A DNA stretch of 37,509 nucleotides from an uncultured Saprospiraceae bacterium (GTDB lineage: Bacteria > Bacteroidota > Bacteroidia > Chitinophagales > Saprospiraceae): NCBI GenBank assembly GCA_937923465.1, contig CALDUB010000019.1, forward strand, positions 1 through 37,509, read 5' to 3'. Shown here piece by piece: positions 22,699-29,675 of the stretch. The stretch's first letter is position 1. Each line of letters begins with the position of its first letter. The notes beneath the pieces were generated by a model, which did not search any database, was not told where the DNA came from, and saw only the letters and a list, made by a program, of their open reading frames with translations. The translations under genes were made by a program, and so were the position numbers.

Positions 22699-23729
22699 AC
22701 TAAATCAATTTCGAGCCTAACGGCATATCGGTTATTTTCGGTTGAGATTTCTAACTTGTTTTTATCTGGATAAATTAAATCCAAACGCCGTTTGACATTT
22801 GCCAAACCAATGCCACCAACACTGTCTTTTGTATATTCAACGGTTGGAATACTATTTTCTATTTTGAAAAGTAATTTTTTATCCTGTGCTTGTAGGTCAA
22901 TATTAATCCAGCCTTTTTTGAGGTCTTCAACCTTTGAATGTTTAAATGCATTTTCGACAAAAGGCATAAGTAAAAGTGGTGCAATCATTAATTCCTCAGA
23001 CGGTCTTTCCATATTGACAGTCACTTTCATTCCTCTGCTGTCTTTGAGTAAATTAAGGTCGATAAAATTTTCTAAAGAGATGACTTCTTTAATCAAAGGC
23101 ACGCGGTCATCATTGCATTCGTACAACATATACCGAAGTAACTGAGAGAGTTTTAAAAGATTTTCAGGCGTCTTTTCGGGCTTTAAATAAGAAAGAGAAT
23201 AGACATTGTTTAAGGCATTGAAAAGAAAATGTGGATTGATTTGCGATTTGAGCAATTTCATTTCCGCCTCCGTTTTTTCACTTTTTAAAGTCAGCGCCTC
23301 TTTTATTTTTTCGTTAGCAAAGCTACTAACTTCAGAAAACGAACTGCCTATTAATGCTAAGAGAAAAGGTATCATCCCTTTGAAAAAATTACCCTTGCGC
23401 ATTAAATCAGAAGCACCCTTATCCGTAAATTTAGACCTCTTTTCAAGTTCAAAAAAAGGGTCAACAATTACCTCGAAAAATCCCGTTACCCCAAGTATTA
23501 GTAAAAGACCTAAGAAAATATAAAGCCCTTTTTTACTTTTAAAATAAAACTGAGGCATCAAGTATTTGACATTCACAATGATTACTAAACTAACGGCAAT
23601 AAACATTCTTACACTCCTTTTTATCCAAAAACTATTAAACGTAAAATTATCGTTAGTCAAAGGCATCAGTATCCAGAAGCTACTGAATAAGAGGATTAGT
23701 AAAAGGATATTTTTTGTTTCTTGCCGCAT
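22695..23729 (-). CDS. LytS/YehU-type sensor histidine kinase
   Basis: A 344-residue inner-membrane kinase. Residues about 7-135 contain four hydrophobic segments (ILLLILLFSSFWILMPL, MFIAVSLVIIVNV, LYIFLGLLLILGVTGFF, MIPFLLALIGSSFS). A short coiled coil (140-162) leads into the His_kinase domain with His167 in KSQINPHFLFNALNNVYSLS, and a HATPase-like end carries MPFVENAFKHS (N-box) and VGGIGLANVKRRLDLIY (G-box). It should phosphorylate the regulator whose gene it overlaps by four bases. The signal is unknown. This pair type is frequent in Bacteroidota next to outer membrane barrel genes, as here. Confidence 0.94.
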   Translation of the reverse strand: MRQETKNILLLILLFSSFWILMPLTNDNFTFNSFWIKRSVRMFIAVSLVIIVNVKYLMPQFYFKSKKGLYIFLGLLLILGVTGFFEVIVDPFFELEKRSKFTDKGASDLMRKGNFFKGMIPFLLALIGSSFSEVSSFANEKIKEALTLKSEKTEAEMKLLKSQINPHFLFNALNNVYSLSYLKPEKTPENLLKLSQLLRYMLYECNDDRVPLIKEVISLENFIDLNLLKDSRGMKVTVNMERPSEELMIAPLLLMPFVENAFKHSKVEDLKKGWINIDLQAQDKKLLFKIENSIPTVEYTKDSVGGIGLANVKRRLDLIYPDKNKLEISTENNRYAVRLEIDLV

Positions 23730-24379
23730 GAAAATTTGAAATTGATTTTAATTTTTGAATAATTGTGTCCTGATACTTCTGCTCCGTTTGCAAAATCAGA
23801 CTCCACTTTAATTAGGTTCTGTTGCAATCGATACCGTTTTATTTTCTTGATAACTTACTACAATTAGAATTATGAAAAACAAGGTAAGATTTAAAGTAGC
23901 ACACATTTAAATAATTTCGGATGATTTAATTTTGATACTGTTAGAACGCAGTAAGCGGAATGGGAGTTCTATATATACAGACCCCCGAAAACATATAATT
24001 ATGTAGTCGGGAGTCTATTATATCCAAACTTTAATCTTTCGGATTAAGACCTTTTCGCCTGATATACAATATAAAGATAGGGACGAAATACTTCTTTTAC
24101 CTATTTTATCAACGAACACTACGATTTTATCAATGAAAATGAAATCATTCAAATTAATCAGAATAATATGGTCTTTTTTTGCCATTGATATGGATGTGAG
24201 CGTTTCGTTGAGAAATAAAGACTGTTGGTTGAATATAGTTTTAACGAGGAGCTTTCGCCTATATATTTGCAACATCAAACGGACAAATAGTATCCGAGAC
24301 TTTTAAATAATGATTTTTTGACAAATCACATTTTACGAGATTTGTCAAAGAACATAAATAATCAAAAAAATAAATTAAC
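23730..24379. other. Non-coding gap between the kinase and the Spy-like gene
   Basis: The gap lies between divergent genes. It has a hairpin at about 23971-24020: the left arm contains AGACCCCCGA and the right arm TCGGGAGTCT, with an inner ACATA/TATGT pair, but no clear T tract on either side. An 86-codon minus-strand ORF (24018-24278) ends in this hairpin; it has no recognisable family and is not called. The twin inverted-repeat element of the Spy-like gene is at 24317-24349. Confidence 0.5.
24317..24349. promoter_or_regulatory. Inverted repeat upstream of the Spy-like gene
   Basis: TTTGACAAATC (24317-24327) is perfectly inverted at 24339-24349 with an 11-base spacer and is followed by GAAC. 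The ATG is 30 bases further on. The same inverted sequence, TGACAAATC with GATTTGTCA and CAAAGAAC, stands before the endonuclease gene at 25423-25464. It may be an operator or an RNA hairpin. Confidence 0.6.
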
Positions 24380-25063
24380 ATGAACTTCAATCTCAAATCA
24401 GTCGCTTTTGTATTCCTTGCTTTTTTTGCAGCAAATACTGTAAGCGCACAACGTGGACAACAAAACTTAACTGCTGAACAACGCGCCGATAAACAAACTG
24501 AGCGAATGACTGAGCAGCTATCTTTGACGAATACTCAAGCAACACAAGTTGCTGCTCTTAATTTGAAATATGCTAAACAAAAAGAAAGCTTTAAAGGTGC
24601 TGCGGACGAGAATACTGATAAAAAAGCAGCAATGAAACAAATGCGTGACCAACAAAATGCAGAGTTAAAGACCATTTTGAACGCAGAGCAGTTGGAAAAA
24701 TACGAAACAATGCGCTCTGAAAAGAAAGGAGGAAAAAAGGGCGGTAGAAAAGGAAATAAAGTAAGTAACCGTGGTGGCGATAACGGTAAAACTCCTGAGC
24801 AACGCGCCGAAATGCAAACAGCTCGTTTGACAAAAGAATTGTCTTTAACGGATACTCAAGCAGCACGCATTAATGCTATTCACTGGGAGTTTGCGAAAAA
24901 AATGCAAGTAGCTAAAGACGCAAAAGACGTAGAAAAAGCTGATATAAAAAGCTTGCACGAAGAAAGAGATGCAGCGATAAAAGCTGTTTTGTCTCCAGAG
25001 CAACGTGTTCAATTTGATGCGCGTGAAAAAAGAGGTGGAGGAAAAGGCACGCGAAAAAGCTAG
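24380..25063 (+). CDS. Exported Spy/LTxxQ-like protein with an internal duplication
   Basis: A 227-residue protein with a signal peptide (SVAFVFLAFFAANTVSAQ). The mature part consists of two related helical halves: residues about 29-112 (LTAEQRADKQTERMTEQLSLTNTQATQV...LNAEQLEKYE) and about 137-217 (TPEQRAEMQTARLTKELSLTDTQAARI...LSPEQRVQFD). Each has the LTxxQ-type pattern seen in Spy/CpxP chaperones and in DUF4890 proteins. A Lys/Gly/Arg-rich linker joins them (residues about 114-135) and a similar tail ends the protein. It is probably a periplasmic stress or folding factor; the function is inferred from the family. Its upstream inverted repeat is shared with the downstream endonuclease gene. 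Confidence 0.8.
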   Translation: MNFNLKSVAFVFLAFFAANTVSAQRGQQNLTAEQRADKQTERMTEQLSLTNTQATQVAALNLKYAKQKESFKGAADENTDKKAAMKQMRDQQNAELKTILNAEQLEKYETMRSEKKGGKKGGRKGNKVSNRGGDNGKTPEQRAEMQTARLTKELSLTDTQAARINAIHWEFAKKMQVAKDAKDVEKADIKSLHEERDAAIKAVLSPEQRVQFDAREKRGGGKGTRKS

Positions 25064-25073
25064 AAATTTGTCT

Positions 25074-25094
25074 AAAAACTGATTTTCAGTTTTG
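25074..25094 (+). terminator. Possible terminator of the Spy-like gene
   Basis: AAAACTGA and TCAGTTTT form an 8-bp stem with a TTT loop, but only a short T tract follows. Confidence 0.4.
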
Positions 25095-25422
25095 TGAGGG
25101 AAGGTTTAGAGAAATGAGTTTTAAAGTCTACTAAAAGCTTTGTAACTATTTTCTCTAGACTTTTTCTTATTTGTAGAATAATTAATTAGTACACTGTAAA
25201 CTAAGTAGATTCAGATTTTGACAAGGCTATTTTTTATTTTAGCGAGGCATATTTTTTTTGCGTAGCCGTGTTTACGGTAATATTAACATAAGGCTATCAT
25301 ATTTTTCTTAGTTTTACACTGAATTTAAAGGCTCATCCAATTTTAATTTCCCCTCACTTTAGAATTCCCATCTCTTAATTACCGAAAAGTAACCCCAATT
25401 TAATCTTTATATTATGGTTCTC

Positions 25423-25464
25423 TGACAAATCACTGCTTGTCCCGCAACGCGGGGGGATTTGTCA
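25423..25464. promoter_or_regulatory. Inverted repeat upstream of the endonuclease gene
   Basis: TGACAAATC (25423-25431) is inverted at 25456-25464, with an inner CCCGC-AAC-GCGGG hairpin between. CAAAGAAC follows the right arm, as in the copy at 24317-24349. The start codon is 42 bases downstream. The outer arms are shared by the two genes while the inner sequence is different, which argues for selection on the arms. Confidence 0.6.
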
Positions 25465-25506
25465 AAGAACGTATATTTTTTCTTTCAAATAGAAATTTAA
25501 AACTAA

Positions 25507-26760
25507 ATGATGCGTATTGTTTTATTCGTTTTCTGTGCCCTATTCTTTAGTGAATATCTGCAAGCTCAAGCTCCTATGGGAGAGTTGATGGAGTTAGAAA
25601 TGCAATTAGAAAGCATAGAAGAAAAAAAGAAGGAAATTCTCTCTCAAATCGAGGATGTTAGGTTAAATAATTTAAGAGCAGACCTAAATTCTTTTGGCTT
25701 ACCTGCTGTTTCTGCTGATGAGAAAGTTATTTCTCATTCTGCCATGTCTTTGGTTTATAGCGAAGAGCATGAACAAGCGAAATGGGTGGCTCATATCATT
25801 TCCCCCGAGATTTTAACGGGAAAGGTGACACGTACAAATGACTTTAGAGTAGACTCTAAAATTTTGACGGGAAGTGCAGTCGAAGAAGATTATTTTTTGA
25901 AATTTCCGCAGGCAGATGGTAAATTTAAGTATGACGGATTTGGTTATGACCGGGGGCATTTAGCACCTTCAGCTGATTTTCGTTGGTCACAAAAAGCTTT
26001 GTCAGAAAGTTATTTCTATTCAAATATGTCGCCACAGCTGGCAGAGTTTAATCGAGAGATATGGGCAGATTTAGAAGGAACGATTAGAGCTTATTTAAAC
26101 CGTAATTCTGAGACGCAATTATATGTTTGTACAGGAGGTGTTTTAACTTCTGATTTGCCAGTGGTAGAGCGAGGAGTGAATAAAGTTTCAATTCCACAGC
26201 AATACTTTAAAGTAATTATTGATAAAGAAAATCGACGCGGAATAGGCTTTTTGATTCCTAATAAAAAAGCAACTTATTCTATTGAACATTTTGCAAAATC
26301 GATTGATGAAATAGAAGAGTTAACAGGAATTAATTTTTTTGAAGGACTACCAGATGATATCGAAAATCAAGTAGAAAGTCAATTAGATAAAGCACCTTGG
26401 GTATCAGAAATCGCAAAAGGAGATGTAGAGCCGGTACCATTTAATTCTTTGCCTGTCCGCCACTACAACACCGTCATGGCTAAAAAACTAGTAGGTAATG
26501 GTGCAAAAGTTACCGTTGTTGGTCAAGTGGTTAGTACACGTTATAGTCAAAAAGGGAATATCTTAATAAACTTAGATAAACAATATCCTAATCAGATTTT
26601 TACTGTTTTTATCAGAAAGGACGATATTGCGAACTTCTCATACGACCCAGAGAAAGAATTAAAAGGAAAACTTTTATACGTCACTGGAGAGATTGAAAAA
26701 ATGGGAAAGACGCCTTGTATCTATTTGAAAAAAGCCGATAATTTGACAATTATGGACTAA
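25507..26760 (+). CDS. Exported DRGH-type DNA/RNA non-specific endonuclease with C-terminal OB-fold-like domain
   Basis: A 417-residue protein with a signal peptide (IVLFVFCALFFSEYLQAQ). Residues 25-60 form a predicted coiled coil. The Endonuclease_NS (NUC1-type) domain spans about 85-280: FGYDRGHLAPSADF has the catalytic His151 in the DRGH motif, and YSNMSPQLAEFNREIW holds the Asn of the metal site. A separate C-terminal part (about 315-417: KLVGNGAKVTVVGQVVSTR...LINLDKQYPNQIFTVFIRK...LLYVTGEIEKMG) looks like an OB-fold nucleic-acid-binding domain. The enzyme would degrade nucleic acids in the periplasm or outside the cell. A second start lies three bases later (25510). Confidence 0.9.
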   Translation: MMRIVLFVFCALFFSEYLQAQAPMGELMELEMQLESIEEKKKEILSQIEDVRLNNLRADLNSFGLPAVSADEKVISHSAMSLVYSEEHEQAKWVAHIISPEILTGKVTRTNDFRVDSKILTGSAVEEDYFLKFPQADGKFKYDGFGYDRGHLAPSADFRWSQKALSESYFYSNMSPQLAEFNREIWADLEGTIRAYLNRNSETQLYVCTGGVLTSDLPVVERGVNKVSIPQQYFKVIIDKENRRGIGFLIPNKKATYSIEHFAKSIDEIEELTGINFFEGLPDDIENQVESQLDKAPWVSEIAKGDVEPVPFNSLPVRHYNTVMAKKLVGNGAKVTVVGQVVSTRYSQKGNILINLDKQYPNQIFTVFIRKDDIANFSYDPEKELKGKLLYVTGEIEKMGKTPCIYLKKADNLTIMD

Positions 26761-26785
26761 AATAATACTAAAGAATTTTTCTCAA

Positions 26786-26825
26786 AAAAATGGTCTTATG
26801 CGAAATACCGCATAAGACCATTTTT
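26786..26825. terminator. Bidirectional terminator, perfect 17-bp stem
   Basis: AAAAATGGTCTTATGCG (26786-26802) pairs perfectly with 26809-26825 across AAATAC. It separates convergent genes and carries A/T ends on both strands. Confidence 0.9.
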
Positions 26826-26843
26826 ATAAGATGACATTCTAAA

Positions 26844-27362
26844 TTATTTCTTCACTACTCGTGGACGCTTAAAAATCGGCACAGTACTACAAGGTTCGCC
26901 ATACATAATACTCTGTGCAAATGGACGCAACTTCGTCGTCAAAGCGAGATATGCTGCTGGTGGCACAGGCTTGTTACTACAGCCTTTTATCACAATTCGT
27001 TTTCCTTCATATTGAGATAAATCCATGTCTATTAATATGCCACGATACACCGCCTTTAAATATTCTTCTTGTGTTCCCTGGAAAATATCAGTAGCGAATG
27101 GTTCCGCATAAGTAGCAACTAACATATACGCCCAGACGGGGATAATCGCATCTGCAGAGCAAAAAACAGTCAATATTTTTCCTTCGTATTGAGTCCAGTC
27201 ATATTCTTTTAATGCTGCTCTGAAATCCTTTTCCTTTAGTATCATTTCCATAAACAAAAAGTCTTTCAAGTCGAAAGTTGCTATTTCTTGTTTCGGATAA
27301 TAATCTTCTAAATTCAAAGTTATCAATCCACTGCTTGCTACTCTATTAACTAAAGGTTCCAT
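26844..27362 (-). CDS. DUF2480 family protein
   Basis: A 172-residue cytosolic protein of the Bacteroidota-specific family DUF2480. From MEPLVNRVASSGLITLNLEDYYP it shows the typical sequence FDLKDFLFMEMILKEKDFR, a middle part YEGKILTVFCSADAIIPVWAYMLV, and the C-terminal KRIVIKGCSNKPVPPAAYLALTTKLRPFAQSIMYGEPCSTVPI with conserved Cys and Pro. No enzyme activity is known. The frame is open to 27452, but the 30 additional residues are encoded by a heptamer array and repeat-like DNA, so the start at 27362 is used. The scpB stop lies 93 bases upstream, and co-transcription with scpB is likely. Confidence 0.88.
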   Translation of the reverse strand: MEPLVNRVASSGLITLNLEDYYPKQEIATFDLKDFLFMEMILKEKDFRAALKEYDWTQYEGKILTVFCSADAIIPVWAYMLVATYAEPFATDIFQGTQEEYLKAVYRGILIDMDLSQYEGKRIVIKGCSNKPVPPAAYLALTTKLRPFAQSIMYGEPCSTVPIFKRPRVVKK

Positions 27363-27369
27363 ACTTGTA

Positions 27370-27397
27370 AATGTATAATGTCGAATGTGAAATGTAT
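27370..27397 (+). repeat. Heptamer array (word AATGTNN) at the DUF2480 start codon
   Basis: Four 7-bp words at 27370, 27377, 27384 and 27391 begin AATGT and end AT, CG, GA and AT. No inverted partner lies within the scpB-DUF2480 spacer. The array ends 8 bases before the DUF2480 ATG and so sits in the leader of that gene. Confidence 0.8.
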
Positions 27398-27432
27398 AAT
27401 TGCTTGGCTTAGAAAACGAGTCATATTTTCGT

Positions 27433-27450
27433 CTGCCGTCAAGCGTAGCC
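27433..27450 (-). repeat. Second copy of the CTRCCGTCAAGCG repeat word
   Basis: CTGCCGTCAAGCGTAGCC here matches CTACCGTCAAGCGAAGCG at 3617-3634 in 15 of 18 bases. It is next to the scpB stop codon. Confidence 0.6.
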
Positions 27451-27455
27451 AACGT

Positions 27456-28115
27456 TTATTCCTCTTCCTGACCTGCTTCTGTCGTTTCAGTAGGTATAGG
27501 CGCATCTGTTGCCTCTGTAGGCATCACAGCATCATCTGCTACGGGGACGACTTCTTCGATTGGTGCTTTTTCTCCAATCTCACTATCTGGTTCTCTAAAA
27601 TCCTTTGGCTTTGGTAACTCACCTAAATTTTTCAAACCAAAATAGTCCATGAAACGGTCAGATGTACCATAAATTAATGGCTTACCTGGTCCATCACTAC
27701 GTCCTTTTATATCAACAAGTTCCTTTTCTAATAGTTTTTGAACTGCGTAATCACAGCTCACCCCACGTATCTTTTCCATCTCACTTTTCGTCACAGGTTG
27801 CTTATATGCTATGATAGAAAGCGTCTCCATTGCAGCACGAGAAAGACGTTTTTTTGTAGTCTGACGCAGGTACTGACCAACAACAGGGTGGAATGAAGGT
27901 TTTGTCATAAATTGGAATCCTCCAGCAATTTCTAATATCTCAATGGCATAAATTTCTTGCGTATAGCGTTCTTGCAACTCAACGATTGCTGCCGCCAAAT
28001 CCTCCTCTTTAATTTTTGCCTCAAAAAGGTCCTCCATACAAGTTTTCATTTCTTGTATACTAATTGGCTGCTCTGCTGTGAAAATCAAAGCTTCTATTTG
28101 CTGTGCTAAATGCAT
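27456..28115 (-). CDS. scpB: Segregation and condensation protein B
   Basis: A 219-residue subunit of the SMC-ScpAB condensin complex, needed for chromosome compaction and segregation. The conserved winged-helix pair is visible: MHLAQQIEALIFTAEQPISIQEM at the N-terminus, GGFQFMTKPSFHPVVGQYL in the middle, then LSRAAMETLSIIAYKQPVTKSEMEKIRGVSCDYAVQKLLEKELVDIKGRSDGPGKPLIYGTSDRFMDYFGL, the strongest family signature. The last 50 residues form an acidic, Pro/Glu-rich tail absent from many homologues. ScpA is not in the window. It is divergent from infA and upstream of DUF2480 in one direction. Confidence 0.93.
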   Translation of the reverse strand: MHLAQQIEALIFTAEQPISIQEMKTCMEDLFEAKIKEEDLAAAIVELQERYTQEIYAIEILEIAGGFQFMTKPSFHPVVGQYLRQTTKKRLSRAAMETLSIIAYKQPVTKSEMEKIRGVSCDYAVQKLLEKELVDIKGRSDGPGKPLIYGTSDRFMDYFGLKNLGELPKPKDFREPDSEIGEKAPIEEVVPVADDAVMPTEATDAPIPTETTEAGQEEE

Positions 28116-28123
28116 GTTGAATT

Positions 28124-28267
28124 AGTTGTTGGTTGAAAAACGAATTTCAGAGTGCAAGATTACGGAAAAAAGTAGATTACTTGTACAATTATGCTGAATC
28201 AAAACGCTCTACGAATTTTCTGCTTCACAATAATTGACTTTCAACTTCTAACCAGCAACTTCCAACT
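28124..28267. repeat. Heptamer foldback element H (word RGTTGNN)
   Basis: Left arm: AGTTGTT at 28124 and GGTTGAA at 28131. Right arm, read in reverse complement: AGTTGGA (28261-28267), AGTTGCT (28254-28260), GGTTAGA (28247-28253) and AGTTGAA (28240-28246). The left arm is shorter, so only part can pair. It starts nine bases before the scpB ATG in a divergent spacer. Confidence 0.65.
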
Positions 28268-28483
28268 ATTTTCGTGGAATCCCCTCATTTTCTGCGTCTT
28301 ATAAATGCGGAAAAACATCAGCCGGAATTTTATACGGTTTTTGGGATTCTGCGAAAATCCTGATTCCACAGACTTTCCTTTCGTATAATCGACTGATTAT
28401 CAACGAAAATTCGGGTGCGGGGACAGTCAAAAACGGAATCTAATTTTTCTATTAAAATATTTCATAAAACAAATAAAATTTTG

Positions 28484-28491
28484 TACTTTTG
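28484..28491 (+). promoter_or_regulatory. -7 box of the infA operon
   Basis: TACTTTTG is a perfect TAnnTTTG match 17 bases before the infA ATG; TTC stands about 20 bases upstream in place of the -33 TTG. The leader would be very short or leaderless. Confidence 0.6.
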
Positions 28492-28508
28492 CACCCCAAA
28501 ATTAAAAT

Positions 28509-28727
28509 ATGGCAAAGCAAGCATTAATTAAGCAAGACGGAACAATACTTTTGGCACTTTCAAACGCGATGTTTCGCGTACGTTTGGAAAATGACCACGA
28601 AATTGTTGCTACTATTTCAGGAAAGATGCGTATGAATTACATCCGTATTCTTCCAGGTGATAAAGTTGCTGTGGAGATGAGTCCTTATGACTTAACCCGT
28701 GGTCGCATTACTTACCGTTACAAATAA
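28509..28727 (+). CDS. infA: Translation initiation factor IF-1
   Basis: A 72-residue cytosolic OB-fold protein that binds the A site of the 30S subunit during initiation. The family pattern is complete: [72 protein letters not shown]. It is the first gene of the alpha-type ribosomal operon and follows a near-perfect -7 box. No Shine-Dalgarno site is seen, as usual in this phylum. In most relatives infA is preceded by secY and map; here it is preceded by a divergent scpB. Confidence 0.97.
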   Translation: MAKQALIKQDGTILLALSNAMFRVRLENDHEIVATISGKMRMNYIRILPGDKVAVEMSPYDLTRGRITYRYK

Positions 28728-28814
28728 TGGTCAAGGAGGAAGGGAGTTTGTTCTTCTTTTCTAAAGCAGTCCGAAAGTGAGATGCGCTTATTGTGAATAA
28801 ATATTGGAATTTCA

Positions 28815-28835
28815 GAATAACCATTTTGGTTATTC
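28815..28835 (+). promoter_or_regulatory. Perfect 9-bp hairpin between infA and rpmJ
   Basis: GAATAACCA (28815-28823) pairs perfectly with 28827-28835 across TTT. No T tract follows, so it is not a standard terminator and may be an RNA structure or a site for a regulatory protein. Confidence 0.5.
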
Positions 28836-28860
28836 GTAAATATAGATACAAACAAAATCT

Positions 28861-28911
28861 GGAGGTGATTCGTTGCTGACAGATTTTATTATGTATCACA
28901 AACACATTTAA
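28861..28911 (+). promoter_or_regulatory. Shine-Dalgarno-like GGAGGTGAT and a six-codon mini-ORF before rpmJ
   Basis: GGAGGTGAT (28861-28869) is complementary to nine bases of the usual 16S rRNA 3' end. A short ORF (ATG at 28891, six codons, stop at 28909-28911) begins 21 bases later and ends two bases before the rpmJ ATG. In this phylum Shine-Dalgarno sites are rarely used because the anti-SD is masked on the ribosome. Confidence 0.5.
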
Positions 28912-28913
28912 CA

Positions 28914-29030
28914 ATGAAAGTAAGAGCATCTGTAAAGAAGCGTTCTGCTGATTGTAAAATCGTAAAACGTAAGGGTCGTGTTTATGTAATAAACAAAAAG
29001 AACCCAAGATTTAAGCAACGTCAAGGATAG
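28914..29030 (+). CDS. rpmJ: Large-subunit ribosomal protein bL36
   Basis: A 38-residue ribosomal protein that is easily missed. It begins [20 protein letters not shown] and ends NPRFKQRQG, the typical bL36 frame. Of the four zinc ligands of the C+ type (three Cys and one His) only the second Cys (residue 14) remains; residues 11, 27 and 33 are Ser, Asn and Phe. This is the zinc-free C- form, common in Bacteroidota. It stands between infA and rpsM in the usual order. A possible Shine-Dalgarno site and mini-ORF lie just upstream, and heptamer element E follows. Confidence 0.95.
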   Translation: MKVRASVKKRSADCKIVKRKGRVYVINKKNPRFKQRQG

Positions 29031-29042
29031 AAATGAGACGTT

Positions 29043-29129
29043 AGATTTAAGATATTAGATTTAAGATATTAGATTTTAGACTACTTTAGTAGTTCTTGTC
29101 TAACATCTAAGGTCTAATATCGAATATCT
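29043..29129. repeat. Heptamer foldback element E (word AGANNTT) inside the ribosomal operon
   Basis: Left arm: six 7-bp words start at 29043, 29050, 29057, 29064, 29071 and 29078; all begin AGA and alternate between TTTA and TATT ends before a final CTAC. Right arm in reverse complement: words ending at 29129, 29122, 29115, 29108 and 29101 begin AGA or CGA. The arms can pair over most of their length with a loop of about 10 bases. It lies 12 bases after the rpmJ stop. Element F at 32025 uses the same word. Confidence 0.85.
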
Positions 29130-29207
29130 TTTTTAACGTTATTAATTAAAAAAGTGTGTGGTCCAGGTGAATTCCTTAAATCACTCATTTTCAAAATTGA
29201 ATTTAAT

Positions 29208-29585
29208 ATGGCTCGTATTTCGGGGGTTGATTTACCTCGTAACAAACGTGGCGTTATCGGTTTGACATATATCTTCGGCATTGGTGATACCCGTGCAGTG
29301 GAGATTTTGGATAAAGCTGGCATCGACCACTCTGTCAAAATTAATGATTGGACAGACGAAAATGTACGTATCATCACTACAATGATTCAGAATGAATACA
29401 AAGTAGAAGGTGAATTGCGTTCAGAAATTCAAACCAACATCAAGCGATTGATGGACATTGGTTGCTACCGTGGTGTACGTCACCGTAGAGGTTTGCCAGT
29501 TAGAGGTCAGCGTACGCAGACCAACGCTCGTACTCGTAAGGGTAAGCGTAAAACTGTTGCAAACAAGAAAAAAGCAACTAAATAA
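29208..29585 (+). CDS. rpsM: Small-subunit ribosomal protein uS13
   Basis: A 125-residue 30S head protein that contacts the tRNAs and the 23S rRNA bridge. It begins [26 protein letters not shown] and shows [30 protein letters not shown], the signature of the family. The frame is open from 29154, but those 18 extra residues are not conserved, so the start at 29208 is used. It belongs to the infA-rpmJ-rpsM-rpsK-rpsD-rpoA-rplQ operon. Confidence 0.97.
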   Translation: MARISGVDLPRNKRGVIGLTYIFGIGDTRAVEILDKAGIDHSVKINDWTDENVRIITTMIQNEYKVEGELRSEIQTNIKRLMDIGCYRGVRHRRGLPVRGQRTQTNARTRKGKRKTVANKKKATK

Positions 29586-29675
29586 TGTAATCTCGAATCT
29601 AATTCGAGGGTTGAAAAAATTATCGGGTTTCTATTTTATAAAATTAGAAACTGATTACCTCAATATTCAATTAAA

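Larger units (their letters stand above)
25064..25506. other. Non-coding gap before the endonuclease gene
   Basis: AT-rich spacer between two plus-strand genes. It has a weak hairpin at its start and the inverted repeat at 25423-25464 near its end. No ORF or complete promoter was seen. Confidence 0.5.
28116..28508. other. Divergent spacer between scpB and infA
   Basis: The spacer holds element H, a pair GTGGAATC (28274-28281) and GATTCCAC (28362-28369) that could close an 80-base stem-loop, and the infA -7 box. It is the break point that separates this operon from the usual upstream ribosomal genes. Confidence 0.5.

Noticed and set aside
24018-24278. 86-codon minus-strand ORF between the kinase and Spy-like genes
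   Set aside because: It has no recognisable family, its stop lies inside a hairpin, it is hydrophobic with an Ile/Lys bias typical of AT-rich random frames, and no promoter was found. It could be a remnant, but I cannot support it.
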